Part shown: positions 27,301-37,427 of the stretch, piece by piece
Layout: the number at the start of each line of letters is the position of its first letter
Numbering within the stretch: the stretch's first letter is position 1
Assembly (NCBI GenBank): GCA_963837455.1
Contig: CAWINM010000005.1
Location: forward strand, 8,855 to 72,854
DNA length: 64,000 nt
Reading direction: 5' to 3'
DNA from: DASYQD01 sp963837455
GTDB taxonomy: Bacteria > Acidobacteriota > Thermoanaerobaculia > Multivoradales > JAIOJS01
Notes under the pieces: model-generated
The model's database searches: none
What the model was told of the DNA's origin: nothing
Seen by the model: only the letters and a program-made list of their open reading frames with translations
Translations under genes and position numbers: made by a program

Positions 27301-27572
27301 GCCGCCGCCAGCGCGATGGCAGGCCCGTGCTCGGTAGGAAGGCCATCGCCAGCCAGCACCCCCACGACAAGCCCATCCACTGCGATCGCTCACCGGCGCC
27401 GCTGGTGCACGCCGCCAGCAGGGAGATCCGCATCATGCTCCGTGTCGCGTACTGGCAGTTCGTCGCCGCCTTCCGCGAGGCCGCTCACCGCCTGCGCCAC
27501 GGCGATCGGCTCGTCCGCTTCCCCACCGGAGCCTTCCCACCCCCGCTGCCCTGCCTCGTCCCCACCGGCTGA
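27301..27572 (+). pseudogene. RAYT transposase, 3' part after the IS21 insertion
   Basis: Resuming after the target duplication, the frame DGRRQRDGRPVLGRKAIASQ and on to LVHAASREIRIMLRVAYWQF, then the family ending RFPTGAFPPPLPCLVPTG, completes the RAYT gene that begins at 23659. Removing the IS and one copy of the duplicated target leaves one open frame. A copy of this fragment is at 53526-53797 and a diverged one near 18811-18890. Confidence 0.75.
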
Positions 27573-27903
27573 CGCCCCTCCAGCTGCCTCGCTCTCAGAC
27601 CAACCACCAACTCGCCGGCGACGCCGGCAACGAAGAGGTCTGTCCGCTCATCGCCGCGGCGGCCGACAATGGCTCGCTCGGGACCACAGAACCACACTCG
27701 GCTGCCGACTGCTCACCATCACCGGACCCAGCCGCGGCCTACCACTACCCATCAGCGACCCACCGCGGCTCTCCGCTCGCCGTGATTCTCGATCTCTCTC
27801 ACGAAGAGGGTGGCACCTCTCTTTGGGGGGGCCGCTGCTCGGAGGACGCGGCGGCTCGGCGCAGAGGCTGGCGGGCCGGTGTGCGGGTGGGGCTCGGCCT
27901 CTT

Positions 27904-29175
27904 CTAGGTCACAGCAAGTCGAAGCGACTCAAGGGGAAGGCGGCGTACTACGAAACCGTACGAATCCCCGCGAGGTGGGTGGCAACAGCTCAGGCATTCG
28001 GATGCAGGCCCCTTCGCGAAGACGCTGGCACCTCTCAGAGACCGGCGAGCGACAAGGCGTAACTTGGTGTTTGTGCCTTCGGTGAAGCCGTTGGTGAGGC
28101 GGGTGCGAACGTAAGCAAGGATGCCGTCGAGATGCTTACGAATAGTCCGTGCTGCTCGGACGAACGGCTTGAGTCGTGAGCGGGCAGCCCAGGCGATCCA
28201 CTCGCGCAGTGCGGGTCTGGCGCGCCCGACTTGTCGGTAGTCGAGGGCGCCGGCCAGCGCTTCCTTCAGCAGATAGGCGCGATAGAGGCGCCGGTTCGTC
28301 TGCTGAATCGTGTTGAGCTTGCCGCGCTCGGTGGGCCTGAGGCTCCAAGGGTTCTTGAGCAGAGCGTATCGGCTGTTCTTGACGGCCCGGGCTTCGTCGG
28401 GGTCTTCGATCTCGCGGACCAGGTCGCGCCGAACCTTGTCGAGAGCGTCGGAGGCCAACCGCTGGACATGAAAGCGGTCGTAGACGATCTCGGCCTTGGG
28501 TAGACAGCTCTGCACCGCCCGACGATAGCCGGCGGCCATGTCCATCGTCACCGTCTCGATGCCGGCGCAGCGCTCAGGACCAAGCTCGGCAAAGAAGCCC
28601 GCCAACACGTCGCCACTTCGCCCCTCGGCGGCCCAGACCACTCGCCGCCGATCGTGGTCAACGACCACGGTGATGTAGTGGTGGCGCTTGCGGTAGCTGA
28701 ACTCGTCTACCCCGATGCAGCGGAGTCCGAGCAACCGATCGGGCGCCAACCGCCGAGCGACGACTCGCTCGACAATTGAACCGACCGTCTCCCAGGCGAT
28801 TCCGGTCAACTCGGTTACCTTGGTCTTGTCGGTGATCTGGGCCAGATAGGCCACCATCTCCTCGAAGTCCCAGGTGAAGCGGCTATCCGCGGCTGCCCAG
28901 GGCACCTGCTCCGTGCGGATGCCACACTGCCGACAGTTGACGCGGCGGGGCTCGCAGCCGAGATAGACCCCGGTGCGCCCGAGGCCGAGGTGCCGCCACC
29001 GCCGCGGCGGCTTGCGGTCGTAGCCGGGACCAATCCGACCGCAGCCACCACACCGCGGCCTACGCCACCGTGGCCTCACCTCGACGTGAAGATCCCCCGT
29101 GATCATCACCACCACCCGCCCGACCACCAAGCCCGTGATGCCGAGAAGCCGCCGCAGTAGAGTCGTTGCGCGCAC
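27904..29175 (-). pseudogene. ISL3-family transposase, C-terminus replaced
   Basis: Has the N-terminal zinc ribbon (CGGCGRIGPGYDR, then CRQCGIRTEQVPWA), the HTH, and the DDE core with CIGVDEFSYRKRHHYITVVV, VTMDMAAGYRRAV and NGFTEGTNTKLRLVARR. ISL3 proteins then end in an AFGF/H-containing block; here sequence departs after VARR and runs on as GASVFAKGPASECLSCC into a repeated segment (27995-28036) that also lies on the other side at 29705-29745. The element was probably truncated by recombination between these repeats. No left inverted repeat found. Confidence 0.85.
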
Positions 29176-29942
29176 AGGTTTCTGCTGCCTCCCTGGGTTG
29201 TCTGGACAACTCCCCAGAGAAGACCAAAGATCCTGTGCGCACTTCCAGTCCTACTCTTCACCCCTACTTGCTCTCCAAGCTCTTCGCTCTTCGGCACTTG
29301 CACTACGCGACTACCCTTTGATCAACCCACCCGAAGTCTTGGAGAGCCTCAATCTCCGTCACCACCTCGCTGCACACCGTCGGCCGCGGCGAAGTCCGTC
29401 TGCACGATAGGAATTCAGCGAGCACCAGCCGCCGCCGCCGCTTGCTGCCGCAATCCGCGCAGTGGAGGGCTCACTTCTGACCTCGCCGCGCAGCTCTACA
29501 ACGAGGCATGCTCGCCAATCGCGCCACTCTCGTGCTGGCGGGCCGCCCGCGACGCCGCTTCTCTGCGAAGAGGGTGGCACCTATCTGAGCTGGACCCTCG
29601 CCTGCCACCCGCCGGGCCGCGTCTCAGCTGCCACCGAAGTTCAGCGAAGAAACTGGGCGGGCCGGTGCGCCGGGTGGGTCTGGGGCCTCGCTCACAGCAA
29701 CCTGCATTCAAATGCGGGCCCTTCGCGAAGACGCTGGCACCTCTCCAGAGCAGGGCACCTCGCTTTGGGCGCCGAGCTTGCGACCGGCCTTCTGGTCCTC
29801 GTAACCGTGCTCGACCTTGGCCGCGAAGATCACCTTGCGCTGTAGCGGGCTCCGAAGCGCCATTGACTCACCTCTTCTCCGGGCGACTGCCACGCTGCCA
29901 AGCCCGGCACCTCAGCTGCGTTATCCCGCGTAGGCAGGCAGC
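29176..29942. other. Non-coding remnants between ISL3 and the immunity gene
   Basis: Holds the upstream end of the ISL3 element, a repeat R tail fragment (CTGCCACCCGCCGGGCCGCG to ACTGGGCGGGCCGGTGCGCC, about 29595-29690) and two copies of a short repeat GCGAAGA-(GGG/CGC)-TGGCACCT (29565 and 29723). No convincing gene. Confidence 0.5.
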
Positions 29943-30233
29943 TCACGCGTCGTAGATCGCATAGCGGATCAGTCGCTCGGTCTGTTGTGCCCGTGTCGGC
30001 GACTCTGCATTCTCGATCCACCCCTCTAGAAACTCCTTCGCTACGCTGACTTCCAAGAAGTACTTCAAGCCCTCCTCGCGAGCTTCGGTCGGTAGCCCGC
30101 CTTCAGCAGGCTCTGCTGCCGCGATTGCGTCTGACGCCGCCGTCCAAGGCTCCCGCGCATAGATAGTCAGATCCTCGTCCAGCGAATCAAGAGATCCCAC
30201 CAGACTTTCGAGTGTTCTCAGGGCTTGCCCCAT
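29943..30233 (-). CDS. Immunity protein for the WHH nuclease toxin
   Basis: A 96-residue acidic protein, LDEDLTIYAREPWTAASDAI, then EGLKYFLEVSVAKEFLEGW and LIRYAIYDA, a pattern I know from genes directly downstream of Rhs/CDI nuclease toxins. Its ATG lies 16 nt inside the toxin 3' end, so the two are translationally coupled. It presumably binds and blocks the toxin tip in the cytoplasm of producing cells. The upstream extension of the frame to 30353 is toxin shadow. Confidence 0.75.
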   Translation of the reverse strand: MGQALRTLESLVGSLDSLDEDLTIYAREPWTAASDAIAAAEPAEGGLPTEAREEGLKYFLEVSVAKEFLEGWIENAESPTRAQQTERLIRYAIYDA

Positions 30234-31207
30234 ATTGCATAGCCTCCCTTGCCGTCGGGATGGAGGGTGTCCCACCAGCTGCTGCCCCAGGAGTGCTGTG
30301 GTCTTGGCACCAGCTGCATCAACCCAGGCTCGTCGGCGTGGTGCCAAGTCCATCCTGCTGGAGATTGACGCGACGCGAGGCCGTTGGGCGTCCGCTCGAG
30401 GTTGATACCCAAATCGCTCATCGTCTGAGCGAATTCAGGATTCGACTCCATTGTTGTAAGGAGCGACTCGTTGGCCTCTTGGAAGTGCCGAGCTCGCGAT
30501 AGTCCTGGATAGGACTGCGGGCTTAGCCTCGTCTCAAAGGCAACGGAGTATTGCTGCGGATTGACTGGTGGTTGCGGGATCCCCGCAGGCTCAATCGCCG
30601 ACGACACTGAGGGTGCTACCGGACCCTCCGGCGCCCCTGCAAACAATCGTGTGCCCGGTGTCCCAGTGGCGACCTCAGCTCCCTGGCCGATGCCAGCGAT
30701 CGTGAGCACCGTCTGGCTGGCCCCTCCCAACCACTGCGCACCTCCGCGGATTGCCTTGTCCGCATCGCCTTCGATGATCCCCTCGAAGGCCATCGCCGAG
30801 CCTTGCCGCTGTGCGTCGACGCCGAGCGCACCACCGACCAGATTCCTCGCGTGTTGGAGTTTGTCGGGCGCGCTGGAGAACCCAAGCGTCGCCACGTTTG
30901 CGGAGTGCTGATTCCCCGCCGCGTTGGCGGCAGCGGCCCTCTGGTTCAGAGTCCCCCCGCTGCCCATGAAGGTGCCGATGCGCACTGCAGCACCGGATAC
31001 CTGACCCATGGTGGCGAAGTCAGCCGTCTTCACGACGCCGTGGGCCGCGCCCTTGGCAACCGTCACGGCGGTCTTCACCTGCGCTTCGTTCCAGGCGTTG
31101 TACCAATCGATGCAAGGTAGGTTGTCGAGACCCAGGCACTGACCCATCGGGTCGGTGTTCATGTGCGGCTGGTTTCCGACGAACGCGTAGAGGTTCTGCG
31201 ATTGCAC
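30218..31207 (-). CDS. Rhs-type toxin fragment with WHH nuclease tip, 5' truncated
   Basis: Begins abruptly in the Rhs core motif: SQNLYAFVGNQPHMNTDPMG, the sequence that ends the core of Rhs and related polymorphic toxins. No signal peptide or YD repeats are present upstream, so the 5' end was probably lost. A 150-residue hydrophobic/Gly-Ala linker follows, then the C-terminal domain AGWTWHHADEPGLMQLVPR with GKGGYAIWG, the WHH-type HNH/endonuclease VII nuclease. The overlapping immunity gene supports function. A strong inverted repeat lies at the break (31208-31257). Confidence 0.8.
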   Translation of the reverse strand: MQSQNLYAFVGNQPHMNTDPMGQCLGLDNLPCIDWYNAWNEAQVKTAVTVAKGAAHGVVKTADFATMGQVSGAAVRIGTFMGSGGTLNQRAAAANAAGNQHSANVATLGFSSAPDKLQHARNLVGGALGVDAQRQGSAMAFEGIIEGDADKAIRGGAQWLGGASQTVLTIAGIGQGAEVATGTPGTRLFAGAPEGPVAPSVSSAIEPAGIPQPPVNPQQYSVAFETRLSPQSYPGLSRARHFQEANESLLTTMESNPEFAQTMSDLGINLERTPNGLASRQSPAGWTWHHADEPGLMQLVPRPQHSWGSSWWDTLHPDGKGGYAIWGKP

Positions 31208-31257
31208 GAGACCCTCTGCGATTTGCGGTTAAACCGCTGATCTCGCAGAGGCTTCTC
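31208..31257. repeat. Strong inverted repeat at the toxin 5' break
   Basis: Arms GAGA-C-CCTCTGCGA and TCGCAGAGG-CT-TCTC enclose a second palindrome GCGGTT-A-AACCGC. The nested stems span 50 nt. It stands where the toxin gene loses its 5' part and could be a recombination site or a terminator of the toxin-facing transcript. Confidence 0.6.
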
Positions 31258-31437
31258 GCTGCAGCGGAAGGGCGGAGGCCGGGAGGCGAGTTTGCGGCGC
31301 GCAGGGCTTGGGCGCCGGCACAGTTTTCAAAGAGCTGGGGCCATCCTACGCGAGGACCGGATCTGAGCGCGAGCCGCTCTTCCCTTAGCTGCCTCTCGTC
31401 AGCTGCTTCTCTCTTCTTCGGCGACCGTGGGCCCGGC

Positions 31438-31760
31438 CGGCCCGCACCGGGCTGTGGTGCAGCGGCGCGTCAGTGACGAGCGCAGCAGCGGCCCGGCGGG
31501 CGCTCCTGCGAGCTGCCGTGGCTTCGAAGCCTGGCGCCGAATGAGCCATTGAAGCGGACGCCACCCGGGCGTTCGCCCGGCTGTCGCCGCTTAACGGCGC
31601 AGCCCATTCGGCGCCAGGCGCGCTCGTGGCCTGCAAGCGCTCGAGGCTTCGACAAGGGGCCCGCCGGGCCTTGGTGTGCCCCTCGACGTCGTCTCACTGC
31701 CCCGTGCGGGCCTCCAGCGCTTCTACAAGGCGCGGCAGCCTGCGAAGACGCAGCCTGCCG
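31438..31760 (-). repeat. Module N2: H1 remnant and repeat R, minus-oriented copy
   Basis: Starts with a degenerate H1 hairpin (CGGCCCGCACCGGGCTGTGG), then GGCTTCGAAGCCTGGCGCCG, AGCGGACGCCACCCGGGCGT, CATTCGGCGCCAGGCGCGCT and CGGGCCTTGGTG, in the same order as 21205-21440. It lies downstream of the unit B recombinase. Confidence 0.7.
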
Positions 31761-31929
31761 CCGGGAGTCACAAAGAGCGGCGCTGCGCGCCGAGCGGGCC
31801 CGGAGCTTCCTGCGAGCGACAGTGACACGCTTCCCGTCGCGGTCGAGGTCTTACCGCAGTGCTCGCCGCCGTCAAGGGTGCCCGCCTCGCGAAGACGCGA
31901 GGCGGCAGCACCGCGGCCTTCGCCGCGAT

Positions 31930-32400
31930 GCTGCCCTTGACCGCGTCTGCGCGCTGCGGTGCGATCGCGTTGCGGGCGACGGGAAGCGGATGGGCTCGGG
32001 TGAATCGGATCTTCTCCCCGAGCAGACTCCAGAGCCAGAGCCCACTCCGTCGCCGTCGCCCGCACACATGGCACACACCGCCGCGCGGAGCAGCCGGCAA
32101 GACCGCCGACGCGGCGGCCGCGTCGGCGCCGGAGCCGCGCGCAGCGCGGCGGAGGGCAGTCTTGCCGGCTGCGAGCACGGCGGTACTCTCGCGCGGGCGA
32201 GGGCGACGTCGCACGTCACTCCGCTCTGCTTCGTCGTCGATACGCGCGCGATCGACGCCCCGCACTCGCACCAGCGCAGCGACGCGGCGCCGGCCGCCGG
32301 CGGCGCTTCGCGACCGACGTCGCTCCACTCCTCCTTCGCGCCGGCGCCCGCAGCGAGCACGGCGACGCCTCCGGCGGCGCTGTGCGCTGCAAGGAGCCGG
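31930..32400. ncRNA. Structured non-coding segment S, copy in N2 (core 32096-32166)
   Basis: The core has an outer stem GGCAAGAC/GTCTTGCC, an inner hairpin CGCCGACGCGGC/GCCGCGTCGGCG and a second hairpin GCCGCGC-GCA-GCGCGGC: a three-way junction. Copies at 54806-54878 and 63522-63582 keep the pairing while the bases differ. About 470 nt around it align with 54660-55090. Whether it acts as RNA or as folded single-stranded DNA, and on which strand, is unknown. Confidence 0.6.
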
Positions 32401-33050
32401 CGCTTCCGGACAAACCCGCGGCACGCAGGCCGCGCCCACGATGACGCGAGAGCAGCCACCATCGTGCCGACAGGCGCGGCCTGGGTGCCGACCTTGCTTC
32501 CGAGGGCGGGCAGCGTCACGGGCCCGCGCCCGCAGGCCACCGACGCTCGCGACCTCACCAAGGCCCGGCTCTTCGCTCGTCGAAGCCCCGAGCGCCCGCA
32601 GGCCACCACTCCGAGCCCGGCCCAGGTTGACATAGCGCCGTTATGTTCAAGGCCGCGCGAAGGCGCGGCCCAAGGCGGGGCTGGCCGAGGGCAGGGTCGG
32701 ATAATCGAGCGATTATCGGAAGCGACCTGCAAGGGACGTGACGGGCGTCTGCGACCGGCGCGGCCCTTGCCCGGGAGCGGTCCCTGCCCGTGCCCGTAGG
32801 GACGGCCAGCCCCGCCGCCGCCTGGGCCGGGCTCTTCGAAGCCACTGCCCCTCGCAGGCATCCCGCCGGGCCGGCGCCCGCACACCACGAGCGCCGATCG
32901 AAGCGCCAGCGGCGGGCCGGTGGCGCGGGTGGGATTCTTCTCTGCTCCGCTGTCACCAGCGAAGGGGCGCGGGGCGCAGCGGCGGAGGCCGGCGCTCCGC
33001 GCCGGCCGCAGCGCGAGCACCGCGCCCTGGCCGTCCTCAATGCTGCCGCG
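32401..33050. other. Non-coding rest of module N2
   Basis: Contains the repeat R leading blocks (ACAAACCCGCGGCACGCAGG; GGCCTGGGTGCCGACCTTG; CACCAAGGCCCGG) and at 32828-32935 the R tail (CGCCGGGCCGGCGCCCG, AGCGGCGGGCCGGTGG). Sixteen bases, CGATTATCCGACCCTG inverse at about 32692-32713, and an ATAATCGAGCGATTAT palindrome at 32700-32715 stand out as AT-rich within GC-rich DNA. No gene recognised. Confidence 0.45.
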
Positions 33051-34086
33051 TCAGCCCTCGCCGGCGGCCTCGGCCGCGAGCGTGGCGAGCAGCTGCTCGT
33101 GCAGCGTCTCGTCGCGCTCGAGCTTGGCCGGATGGGTCGCCGTGTGGATCTCCTTGAGCTTGTGGATCTCGACCTTGGTGTAGATCTCCGTCGTGTCGAG
33201 CTTCGAATGCCCGAGGATCTGCTGGATGTAGCGGATGTCGGCGCCGCGCTCGAGCATCTGCGTCGCCATGGTGTGGCGGAAGAGGTGGCAGCAGCCCTTC
33301 CGCCGCCGCACGCCGGATTGGTCGAGGATCTTCGCCACCCGGTTGCCGAGCCCATCGAGGTCGAAGCGCACGCCGGTGGTGTTGACGAAGAGGGCGAAGC
33401 TCGCCGGGATGCGCCAGCAGGTGCGGCCGGCTCTCCTCGAGGTAGCGCTCGACCCAGAAAAGCGCCCGCTCGCCGATCGGCACCACGCGGTCCTTCCCTC
33501 CCTTGCCCAGGCGCACGACCAGCCACCCGCGCTCGAAGACGACGTCGTGGACGTCGAGGTTGCAGACCTCGCCGCGCCGGATGCCCGTCGAGTAGAGCAC
33601 CTCCAAGATGGCGCGGTCGCGAGCGCCGAGCAGCTTCGTGGTGTCCGGCGTCGAGAGAATGCGCTCCATCTCCTCGACCGAGTAGGTGTCCACCGGCAGC
33701 CGCGGATGCTCGCGCGGCAGCACGATCTCGGCCGCCGGGTTGTAGAGCAGGTAGCGCTCGCGAGCGAGCCAGCGGAAGAAGGCCTTGACGTAGGAGAGCC
33801 GCGCGCGCTGGCTGGAGACGGCGAGCGGCCGCCCCTCTGGCTCGCGGCGGTAGTGGAAGAGGTAGCGCTGGTAGCGCTCGATCGCCTCGCGCGAGACCTC
33901 GGACGGTCGCTCGATGCCGCGCTCGATCGACCAGCGCGCGAAGAGGCGCAGCACCGAGTCGAAGCCGCCGCGCGTACGCGGCGAGAAGTGGTGGACGTCG
34001 CGCCACTCGAGGAAGCGCGCGATCAGGACGTCGAAGCCGCGCGGGTCGTTGGGGTCGGCGACCGGCTGCCGCTCTTTCCAGCGCAC
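33051..34086 (-). pseudogene. Unit B tyrosine recombinase (XerC/D-like), one frameshift
   Basis: Site-specific recombinase of about 345 residues. The GTG start lies 4 nt past the primase stop. N-terminal SAM-like core-binding domain (VLIARFLEWRDVHHFSPRT), then catalytic domain: STGIRRGEV (Arg), GKGGKDRVVP (Lys), and, after a frame change between about 33400 and 33425, HLFRHTMATQML (His-x-x-Arg), GHSKLDTTEIYTKV (His and the nucleophile Tyr). All six catalytic residues exist but not in one frame. If the indel is a sequencing error the enzyme is functional. Confidence 0.88.
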
Positions 34087-34090
34087 GCCC

Positions 34091-37000
34091 TCACTCCCGC
34101 TCGCGCGCGCCGGGACCGAAGAGCGCACCCACCAGCTCGCCGGCGTCGTCGACATCGCTCGCGGCGCCGTTGCCTTCGTTACGACGCTGCGAGTACGACC
34201 TGTTCGCGTCGAGTGTCTCCAGATATGCGCGCGGCGGTGCGCAGTCGCCGTTTCCGCCGGAAACGACTCGCAGCATTGGCTCTAGGACGACCCGACCATC
34301 CCCCGACTTGGGCCCGACTTGGCCCCGACTTGGGGCCGACTTCTCGCCGTTCTCCCCCGACTTCTCGGTCTCAAACCCCGACTTCTTTCCGTCGTAGCCG
34401 CGGCTCCCGGGCGCCCCCGTGTCGAAGAGGCCCATCATGAAGCGCTCGCGCTCTCTCGCCTCGCCGTCGTAGAGCAGCTCGTAGACGAAGCTCTGGCCGC
34501 GGCTGCCGCGGTGCACGAGCAGGTACTCGAGCTCTTCGAGCCTGGCAAGGTGCATCTTGAGCTGCGTGTTGCCCCACCCCGTGTGCTCGCGCACCTCACG
34601 CCGCGAGAAGCGGTAGTCGGCGCGGTCGATCGCCAGCCGTGCGCACGCCTCCGTCACCATGCGGTGAATCGACTCGAGCAGGCTTTGCGTCTGCGGCGGC
34701 AGCTCGTCGAGCGTCCGGCCCAGGATCTCGTGGGCGAGACGGTTGGCGATCTCGATATCAGGGAGGGCCGTCTCGACGTAAGGCACCGTCTTGCCGCCGA
34801 CCTCGAGTGTGCCGCTCTTCCTCTGGTACTGGTGCAGGAGCGTGATGGCGCGAATGAGAGCCAGGTACTTCATGTGATCGCGCCGCGTGCGCGTCGCCGT
34901 CGAGGGGTACGACAGCTCCTCGGCCCAGGGGTTGACGATCGCCTTGGGCTCGAGCAGGCGCATGGCGTTCTGATGGAGGCGCAGGATGGCGGTGCGCTCG
35001 TGCCGCTCGCGCAAGCCTTCGAGCGTTTCGCCGCGGCGCTGGAAGCGATGGATCTGTTCCGTCTGCTCGCGGCTCTCGTCGACGGTCAGGATCAAACAGC
35101 GGTTCTGAAACTCCTCGTCGACGTCGATCGCCGTCGTCGTGGTGAGGATCGCCGCCGGCCCTTCCACCGTGTACTCGTGGGTGACGAGGCGCCCCGTCGC
35201 CGGGTCCCTCCCCGTCGAGGCGATCGACACCCGGCCTTCGCTCTGGAAGAGCTTCAAAGCGTACGAGGCGCGACCGGCGCCCTCCTCCTCGGCGATCGAC
35301 AGCACCTTGTGCCGGAGGTCCTTGCCGCCCATGTAGAAGAGGCTCTGCCCGGTCATCGCCGAGTAGGCGATGCGATCCTCCTCGGGCATGAAGGCAAGGC
35401 CACCTTCGACGATGGCCGACTTGCCCGCCGCCGAGCTCGACTGCACCATCACCGCGAGCGGCCGGTCGAGCTTGCTCGACACCAGGGCGAAGTAGATGGC
35501 CAGCATGTTGAAGCGCTCGCCCACCACACCGCAGCGCCCGAAGTCGCCGAGGATCCGCTCGACGAGGTCGGCTGAGGCGAGAAGCTTCAGCGCCTCCGCC
35601 CGCTCCTCGGCCGAGAGCACGACCTTGGTTTCCTTCGGCACCTGCGCCTTCTCGATCGCCTGCTCCTGCGCTTGCTCGCAAGCGAGGAAGACCTTGCCTA
35701 GGTCGTGGTGCGCGAGGCGTGCGTCGATCGCGAGCTCGCTGGCCGCTTGCTTGGCGAAGGCCGCTCGCTGCCGCGCCGAGTAGAGGTCGAGCGTGTCGAC
35801 GTGGAAGCCGTCGCCACGCGAGGCGAAGAGCTGGACGCGCAGCGTGCCGAAGGCGAGGTTGCCCTCGAGCCCGCGCACGCGGTAGCGCCGATCGGCGAGG
35901 GCGAGCACCACTTCGTGCGCGCGCACCTCGAGCGGCGGCGGTGCCGGCGGCGGCGCCGGCAGCGCGCTCGACGAGTTGGTCACCGACGCGCTCGCCGGCG
36001 ACGTCGCCGCCAAGACCAGAGGCGAGCTCGCGATCCGCTCGACCTCGTCGGCGTCGGCCGCCTCGTCGAGGTAGTCCTCGAGTGCCGCCGCCGAGATCGT
36101 CGCGCGTGACGGCTCGCCCGTGGTGCCATCGGGCGTCACGCTGGCGACTGACGGGGAAGCATCTAAGGGAGGAGCAGCTCCCGTCAGCTCGCTGGCCGGC
36201 CCTGGCTCGCTAGCGGGCACGCGCACGTGCGCCGCGAGCACCGTGCGCATCGCGACGCTCTCGCGCTTGGGTGGCGGGCCCGTCCCCATCCACTCCGCCT
36301 TCCTCAGCACCAGGTCGAGGCTCCGGCTCGCCGGCTGGACCTTCTGCGCGTACTCGTTGGCGTCCATGCCGCGCGGGAAGAGCACGCGGTAGCACTCGAT
36401 GCCGTGACCGATGAGCTGCTGCGCGAGCTCTTGCGCCGGCGGCTCGCTCTTCTCGTCACGGTCGTAGGCGACCAGCACCCGTCGCGTGCCGTGCTCGAGC
36501 ATCGAGGTGAGAAGCGAGGGGGGGAAGTTGTGGCAGCCGAAGGAGCACGTGACGTGGTGGAAGCCCGCCGCCCAAAACGTCAGCGCGTCGAGGATCGCCT
36601 CGCAGAGGATCACCTCGTCGCTCTCGACCAGCGCCTGCGGGTTGAAGACGCAGTCGAGCGAGGCTGCAAGGTACAGGTGCCGCGGCGTCCCCGCGCGCAG
36701 ATTCGGCGTCACCTTGCGGCCGTACAGCTGGACGATGCGGCCCGAGAGATCGCGGATGGGGATCACGATCGATCCATTCAGGTGCTCGTGGCCGCTGTCG
36801 CCGCGCAGGATGCCGAGCCCCTGCAAGCGGCTGCGGAGCGCTTCGCCGGCCTTCACCTGCTTGATCGGAAGCCGCAGACCGAGTGTCCTGTCCGCAAAGC
36901 CGATCCCGAAGCGCCCCACCATCGCGGCATCGAAGAGCCCACGCTTCTCGAGGTACTCCTTGCCGCGGCGTGTGGCGAGCAGTCGATCGCGGTAGTAGTC

Positions 37001-37393
37001 AACGACGCGCAGGCGCAGTTCCTCGTCGCTCGCCTCCAGCCACTGCTTGACGTCCCCCGGTGCGAAGGGCTCGACCTTCTCCTCGCTCTCCTCCAGCGTC
37101 ATACCCGGCAGGTACGCCGCCGCCAGCGACTCGACCGCAGCCCGGAAGCTCTCTCCAGAGATCTCCATCCGGAAGTCGATGACCGTGCCGCCCTTATTGC
37201 AGCCGAAGCACCGCCAGAGCCCTTTGCCCGGCGTCACCACCAGGGACGGCTCTTTGTCGGGCGAATGGAAGGGACACCGCGCCACCAGGTCCTTGCCGCG
37301 GCGGATCAGCTCGACGCCAGCGGCGGCCACCACCGCCTCGAGCGGGACCTCCGCTTTGATCCGCGCGATCAGGTCCTCGGCAATCCGGGCCAT
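34091..37393 (-). CDS. Unit B primase/helicase: CHC2 zinc finger, Toprim, AAA ATPase
   Basis: Replication protein of 1100 residues. ATG 37393 follows GGAGG. A DnaG-like CHC2 zinc finger (RCPFH at about residue 39, FGCNKGG) leads to a Toprim domain with LCEAILDAL and the metal pair YDRDE. After a disordered Ala/Ser linker comes an AAA-type ATPase: SSSAAGKSAIVEG (Walker A), VLSIAEEEG (Walker B), then a winged-helix region (REHTGWGNTQLKMHLARLEE) and a hydrophilic tail with KSG repeats. I infer it primes and unwinds at the element origin. It is co-oriented with the recombinase and divergent from the XRE gene. Confidence 0.88.
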   Translation of the reverse strand: MARIAEDLIARIKAEVPLEAVVAAAGVELIRRGKDLVARCPFHSPDKEPSLVVTPGKGLWRCFGCNKGGTVIDFRMEISGESFRAAVESLAAAYLPGMTLEESEEKVEPFAPGDVKQWLEASDEELRLRVVDYYRDRLLATRRGKEYLEKRGLFDAAMVGRFGIGFADRTLGLRLPIKQVKAGEALRSRLQGLGILRGDSGHEHLNGSIVIPIRDLSGRIVQLYGRKVTPNLRAGTPRHLYLAASLDCVFNPQALVESDEVILCEAILDALTFWAAGFHHVTCSFGCHNFPPSLLTSMLEHGTRRVLVAYDRDEKSEPPAQELAQQLIGHGIECYRVLFPRGMDANEYAQKVQPASRSLDLVLRKAEWMGTGPPPKRESVAMRTVLAAHVRVPASEPGPASELTGAAPPLDASPSVASVTPDGTTGEPSRATISAAALEDYLDEAADADEVERIASSPLVLAATSPASASVTNSSSALPAPPPAPPPLEVRAHEVVLALADRRYRVRGLEGNLAFGTLRVQLFASRGDGFHVDTLDLYSARQRAAFAKQAASELAIDARLAHHDLGKVFLACEQAQEQAIEKAQVPKETKVVLSAEERAEALKLLASADLVERILGDFGRCGVVGERFNMLAIYFALVSSKLDRPLAVMVQSSSAAGKSAIVEGGLAFMPEEDRIAYSAMTGQSLFYMGGKDLRHKVLSIAEEEGAGRASYALKLFQSEGRVSIASTGRDPATGRLVTHEYTVEGPAAILTTTTAIDVDEEFQNRCLILTVDESREQTEQIHRFQRRGETLEGLRERHERTAILRLHQNAMRLLEPKAIVNPWAEELSYPSTATRTRRDHMKYLALIRAITLLHQYQRKSGTLEVGGKTVPYVETALPDIEIANRLAHEILGRTLDELPPQTQSLLESIHRMVTEACARLAIDRADYRFSRREVREHTGWGNTQLKMHLARLEELEYLLVHRGSRGQSFVYELLYDGEARERERFMMGLFDTGAPGSRGYDGKKSGFETEKSGENGEKSAPSRGQVGPKSGDGRVVLEPMLRVVSGGNGDCAPPRAYLETLDANRSYSQRRNEGNGAASDVDDAGELVGALFGPGARERE

Positions 37394-37427
37394 CGAAGCC
37401 TCCTCTCCCGAGAAAGCTGTCAATCCA

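Larger units (their letters stand above)
25109..27827 (+). repeat. 2.7-kb direct repeat, first copy
   Basis: Matches 51334-54052 at a constant offset of 26225 bases, with one difference noticed (C at 27735, T at 53960). It covers most of istA, all istB, the IS21 right end, the RAYT 3' part and 255 nt beyond. Because host flank is included, the second copy arose by segmental duplication or recombination (or misassembly), not by independent IS transposition. Confidence 0.9.

Noticed and set aside
29708..29893. Small minus-strand protein MALRSPLQRKVIFAAKVEHG
   Set aside because: No recognisable family, overlaps a short dispersed repeat, and no ribosome site.
31549..32799. 416-residue open frame in module N2
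   Set aside because: Covers repeat R and the structured segment; the frame is not kept in the homologous modules N4 and N5.
37417..37423. TTGACAG as minus-35 box of the primase
   Set aside because: A minus 10 at normal spacing would fall on the ribosome site; a better promoter lies upstream in units B and C.
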